64,000 nt of DNA from Isoetes taiwanensis (taxonomy: Eukaryota > Streptophyta > Lycopodiopsida > Isoetales > Isoetaceae): contig JAJEKV010000331.1 of NCBI GenBank assembly GCA_021234155.1, positions 62,001-126,000 on the forward strand, given 5' to 3'. The notes under the pieces were generated by a model. The model did not search any database, was not told the origin of the DNA, and saw only the letters and a list, made by a program, of their open reading frames with translations. The position numbers and the translations under genes were made by a program. Position 1 is the first letter of the stretch. Each line of letters begins with the position of its first letter. Positions 61,030 through 64,000 of this stretch are shown one piece after another.

Positions 61030-61215
61030 GCATGCGCGACATGCCCCCAAATTACCTGTAACACGTTATTTTCTCCCCTCCTAAGAACCTTGGCCTCAAG
61101 GTCTAACTAAGGATTCAAGATAGAAAATATATTGTACAATTACTTATTCTTACTTAGGATTTCTCATGTCCCTATGAGACCTTGATATTCCAATAATATC
61201 CTTATTGTACAATTT
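61030..61215 (-). mobile_element. Second decayed LTR junction of the same retroelement type
   Basis: CCTGTAACACG followed by CTCCCCTCCTAAGAACCTTG and GGCCTCAAGGTCTAA repeats the arrangement at 60334-60385 (LTR end, purine tract, end of the coding sequence). The ATATTCCAATAATATCCTTATTGT part corresponds to 60450-60472. It is a separate, older copy. Confidence 0.5.
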
Positions 61216-61218
61216 TTG

Positions 61219-61386
61219 AACTGAATGAATGAACGAAACAAAGAGCCTGTGGCCTCTTATTGACTGCCCGGATGTCGCCTTTTATTCTGCGTCACTTGCT
61301 TTCTATTTTGTTGTGGAAAAGGCAGGTCAACGTCCGGCTGAAAATAGTTTAGCATATTCTATGCAGAATATACCTTCAGAAGATCC
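61219..61386 (-). repeat. Copy of the kinase 5' flank
   Basis: It matches 54751-54966 with a gap of about 48 bp and a few substitutions. No kinase coding sequence follows; on the side where the gene should be (lower coordinates) the retroelement relic begins at once. It marks a second kinase locus that has been lost or separated. Confidence 0.85.
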
Positions 61387-61399
61387 CTCGATATTCTTT

Positions 61400-62500
61400 G
61401 TTACGTGCTCTTACTTTACACAATAGTTTGCTGAGCGCCATAAATATCCGAACGTCATCATGTTTAACCGCAGGTATATCTGTGGTATATTCAGGTTTTT
61501 AAGATGTTTAAACCACATTACAAAAGAAAATACATGGCATTTTTGAGGATATAGCAAATTTCTTGTGATTTAGGGTCAGCTTAAACACGACCACATTCGA
61601 TATTTACATCATTGGGTAATTTGCAGGTATCATGTTTTATGGTCTTGAGGCCAAAAAAGAAGTGAAAACGAACTAGGCTAGCCTTGTCTCCGGTTTTTGG
61701 AAGTCTGGGTCCTAGGGCATCACTAGGGGCATATTAGTTATATAGGAAAACCATGCAAAAAGTTCCCCTTTAGTCTGTAAAGAAGTGGAGAGCAACCACG
61801 TACTGACGTATAGCCCTAAAAATTCTATTTGATTTGTTTGTCACGAGATGTGGAATTATTAATAGTCTTAATTTTACTAAAAATACAGAATGAACAACTC
61901 TTTATTTGACAAATATTCAATATGACTCATTCATGGCTTTCCTCGGGCCAGCTTTCTCCAGGTAAAATTCCCATTGTTGAGTTTGACGATCAAGTAGTTC
62001 CCTCTTGTGGCAACAAATCCATTTTTGAGATGGAAATTTGTGTTGAAAATATAAAAATTACGCCAAATCCGGTCATTTGTATTACTAGCAATAATCCGGT
62101 GGTATTCTCGAGCAATAAGGACACTAAATCATTGGTTCTCAAACTCTGGACTTAGGTTACATTTCTTAGCTTTATGCAAAGTGGCCTCATAATCTAGAGT
62201 TTGCCCTATTTTTTTCTAGTCGGATCTGCATATCCTATAACCTCTACTACACAACAAAGTGCTCCAATACCCCTTAAAATACCCCCCTCCCGGTGCCTCA
62301 GAATTGTCGTTGAGCGACGTTCATAACGACGTTTTTGGTTTATAACGACGTGTCCTTTTTTTTTTATTAAGTCATTATTATTAGCAACTTAGCTCTATTT
62401 GTTTTATTACTTATGTTTTTTTTATCTATATTGTGGTTTTTATCTATATTATGTTTTTTATCTATATTATGTTTTTATGAGCCAATACTAGACGCGCGCC
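61400..62500. other. Unassigned AT-rich region
   Basis: No gene is supported. A simple repeat based on TTTTTATCTATATTATG runs over about 62415-62476. ACGACGTT-type words in alternating orientation occur at 62311-62352. Confidence 0.4.
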
Positions 62501-62791
62501 CTTATAGGCTATCACCACCCTATGTTGCTTATAGTGTTGAGCCAACTTTTACACTCACGTATTTTCCAATTTGAAATTGAAAATTTTCGGTCCGATAGCA
62601 AGGAAACTTCCGGTAAATGTCCATACACACAATGCCGGTTGGAAACGAAGTATACTGAGCTTTACGAGAATTTCCGATATCCAACTTACTTTTGTCGTGT
62701 TTTTGGCGAGATCTGTCCGGCCGGATTTTATTTTTTAGCGCGAAAATCTCCTCGTTCCCTCCAAAAAGTCTTCAAAGGTCTTCAAACTTCC

Positions 62792-62825
<34 letters not shown>

Positions 62826-62836
62826 TTTTTGCTCGT

Positions 62837-63351
62837 ATGGAGGCAGAGACATTCAATCCTTTCGATGATGTTGATCTTCCCTATTATGGCCAGGATTACG
62901 ATGATGATGCTGATGATGGTTCTCAAAAATAGGTAGTAGACTCCACGGAGCAAGATGATCCTCTTCTTGATCCATATTTCACTCAGAACAATCTGCTCCT
63001 ATGCACCCAAGATTTCTTAACACATTTCGCGCCAAAAGCCAATCTAAAATACGGTTAGCAAAGACTGAGGAGGACGGACAAACAGATTTAAATGGTGATT
63101 CCATGGAACATAAAGAGAATTTGGGGTCTATTGATGTTTCTAAACAAGTTTTTGAGAAAAATCCTGTCGCCATAGAGCAAATAATGGCACGCATAGGAGA
63201 GCCCTTTGTGGAGATAAACAGAGTAGCCGAAAATTTGGTCTCATGCACAAAATCTTTTAATGGAGGCCAGCAAACAGTTTGCACAAGCACTCAAATCTTT
63301 GGTAAGGATTTGGATTTCAACTCTTCCAAAGAGTCTTCAATGGTATCTTAG
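62837..63351 (+). pseudogene. Broken acidic ORF of unknown family
   Basis: A run of 30 or more A residues (about 62791-62822) is followed by an ATG at 62837 opening MEAETFNPFDDVDLPYYGQD and an Asp-rich stretch, with a stop at 62930. In-frame readthrough continues protein-like (TEQDDPLLDPYFTQ). After a shift, 63001-63351 continues with charged helical sequence (for example EQIMARIGEPFVEINR, then SKQFAQALKSL one frame over). It reads like the DNA-binding or coiled-coil part of a transposon accessory protein, but I cannot name it. Confidence 0.4.
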
Positions 63352-64000
63352 TTACTTCCGATTTTCTCTAACCTTAAACGAGTGCCACCACCAAGTTAAC
63401 CTCGATCATTGCTTAATTTCATGTTATCCACTTGGGTTTTACATTGTGGATCACTGCTCTACCTTTCAAAGATAATAATAATAATGGTATTTTGTAGGGT
63501 GAACAACTCCACGGGCCCTGTCCGGTCCCCGGGGCCTTTGGGAGAGGACTTTTTGGGGCAAGCGGCTTCGGGGGATTTTAGGGTCCCCGCTCAAGGTCAA
63601 CACCCCACTCCATGTCAAGACGGGGGTGCAAGGTTCCTACCTAATTTGACAAGGAGAGGGCCTCCAAAACGTAAACCCTGTGGGTTGCCAGGTTCTAGAA
63701 GGGTTTTGCTTTTTGGGGCCGAGTTTTGGTCTGTTGCAACTTGGAGACAAGGGGAACCGGACGGAACGGAGTTTGGTCCTATCCTCCTCCCGATGTGGCA
63801 ATTAGAAGTCGGGTGGCACTTTTGTAGCGGCAAGCCATTCACAAATTCGTAATTAATGCATTGTACGAAAATAAATTCTGATTTTTTGCCAGCTGGATTC
63901 CTAATTCATCTCCAGCACACAGCCCAATTTTCGGAATTTTTGGAGAAGGTCTAGGTCAAAGGGTTAGCATTAGAACGGTCGGGGCAGCCCGTTGCGGGGC
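63352..64000. other. Unassigned end of window
   Basis: GC rises at 63500-63840 with opposing overlapping frames of 75-147 codons. None is recognised and I see no motif. Confidence 0.3.

Overview
The window looks like nuclear DNA of a land plant with a large, repeat-rich genome. The evidence is AT-rich sequence, spliced gene fragments with GT-AG introns, LINE and chromovirus-like LTR fragments, foldback elements and very few intact reading frames. A fern or other non-flowering plant is my guess from the mobile-element proteins, but nothing here proves the lineage. Almost every protein-coding stretch is interrupted by one-base shifts, so either most of it is decayed or the assembly carries uncorrected indels.

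The main content is a family of large DNA transposons. Two near-complete members lie at 26048-35581 (element 1) and 43452-52636 (element 2). Each has perfect 30-bp terminal inverted repeats starting GGGTGTAAAT and sits between 4-bp target duplications (AAAA and ATGC). Each carries two convergent spliced genes. The plus-strand gene encodes a DDE-type transposase-like protein with SDDxxHD, SDGCSSQFK and HGKGE motifs and a Cys/His-rich N-terminal part. The minus-strand gene encodes a protein with a conserved N-terminal domain, a coiled or basic middle, a RING-like zinc finger and a C-terminal FCP/SCP-type HAD phosphatase-like domain with a DxNGxL motif. An empty copy of the element 2 target site is present elsewhere in the window (8214-8217). 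A third, diverged transposase relative lies on the minus strand at about 9560-12540. A 265-bp MITE with GGGT termini and a 4-bp duplication sits inside the minus-strand gene of element 2.

Layout: 1-4180 has no recognised gene. 4180-5340 has a local duplication and a two-exon gene fragment. 5697-6132 is a foldback element. 6221-9250 is a direct repeat flanking a 1.46-kb block that is duplicated in inverted orientation next to the kinase gene. 9560-12540 is the third transposase copy. 12560-16115 is a decayed LINE. 16116-26047 is mostly unassigned with small tandem repeats. 26048-35581 is element 1, containing an L1-like LINE insertion. 35586-43200 is unassigned. 43452-52636 is element 2. 53772-54718 is an intronless CDPK/PPCK-like kinase with one frameshift. 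55350-58000 holds repeats and minus-strand exons of an unrecognised gene. 59611-60600 is an LTR-retrotransposon 3' end, followed by a second decayed LTR junction and a copy of the kinase upstream region. The last 2.5 kb holds a broken acidic ORF of unknown origin.
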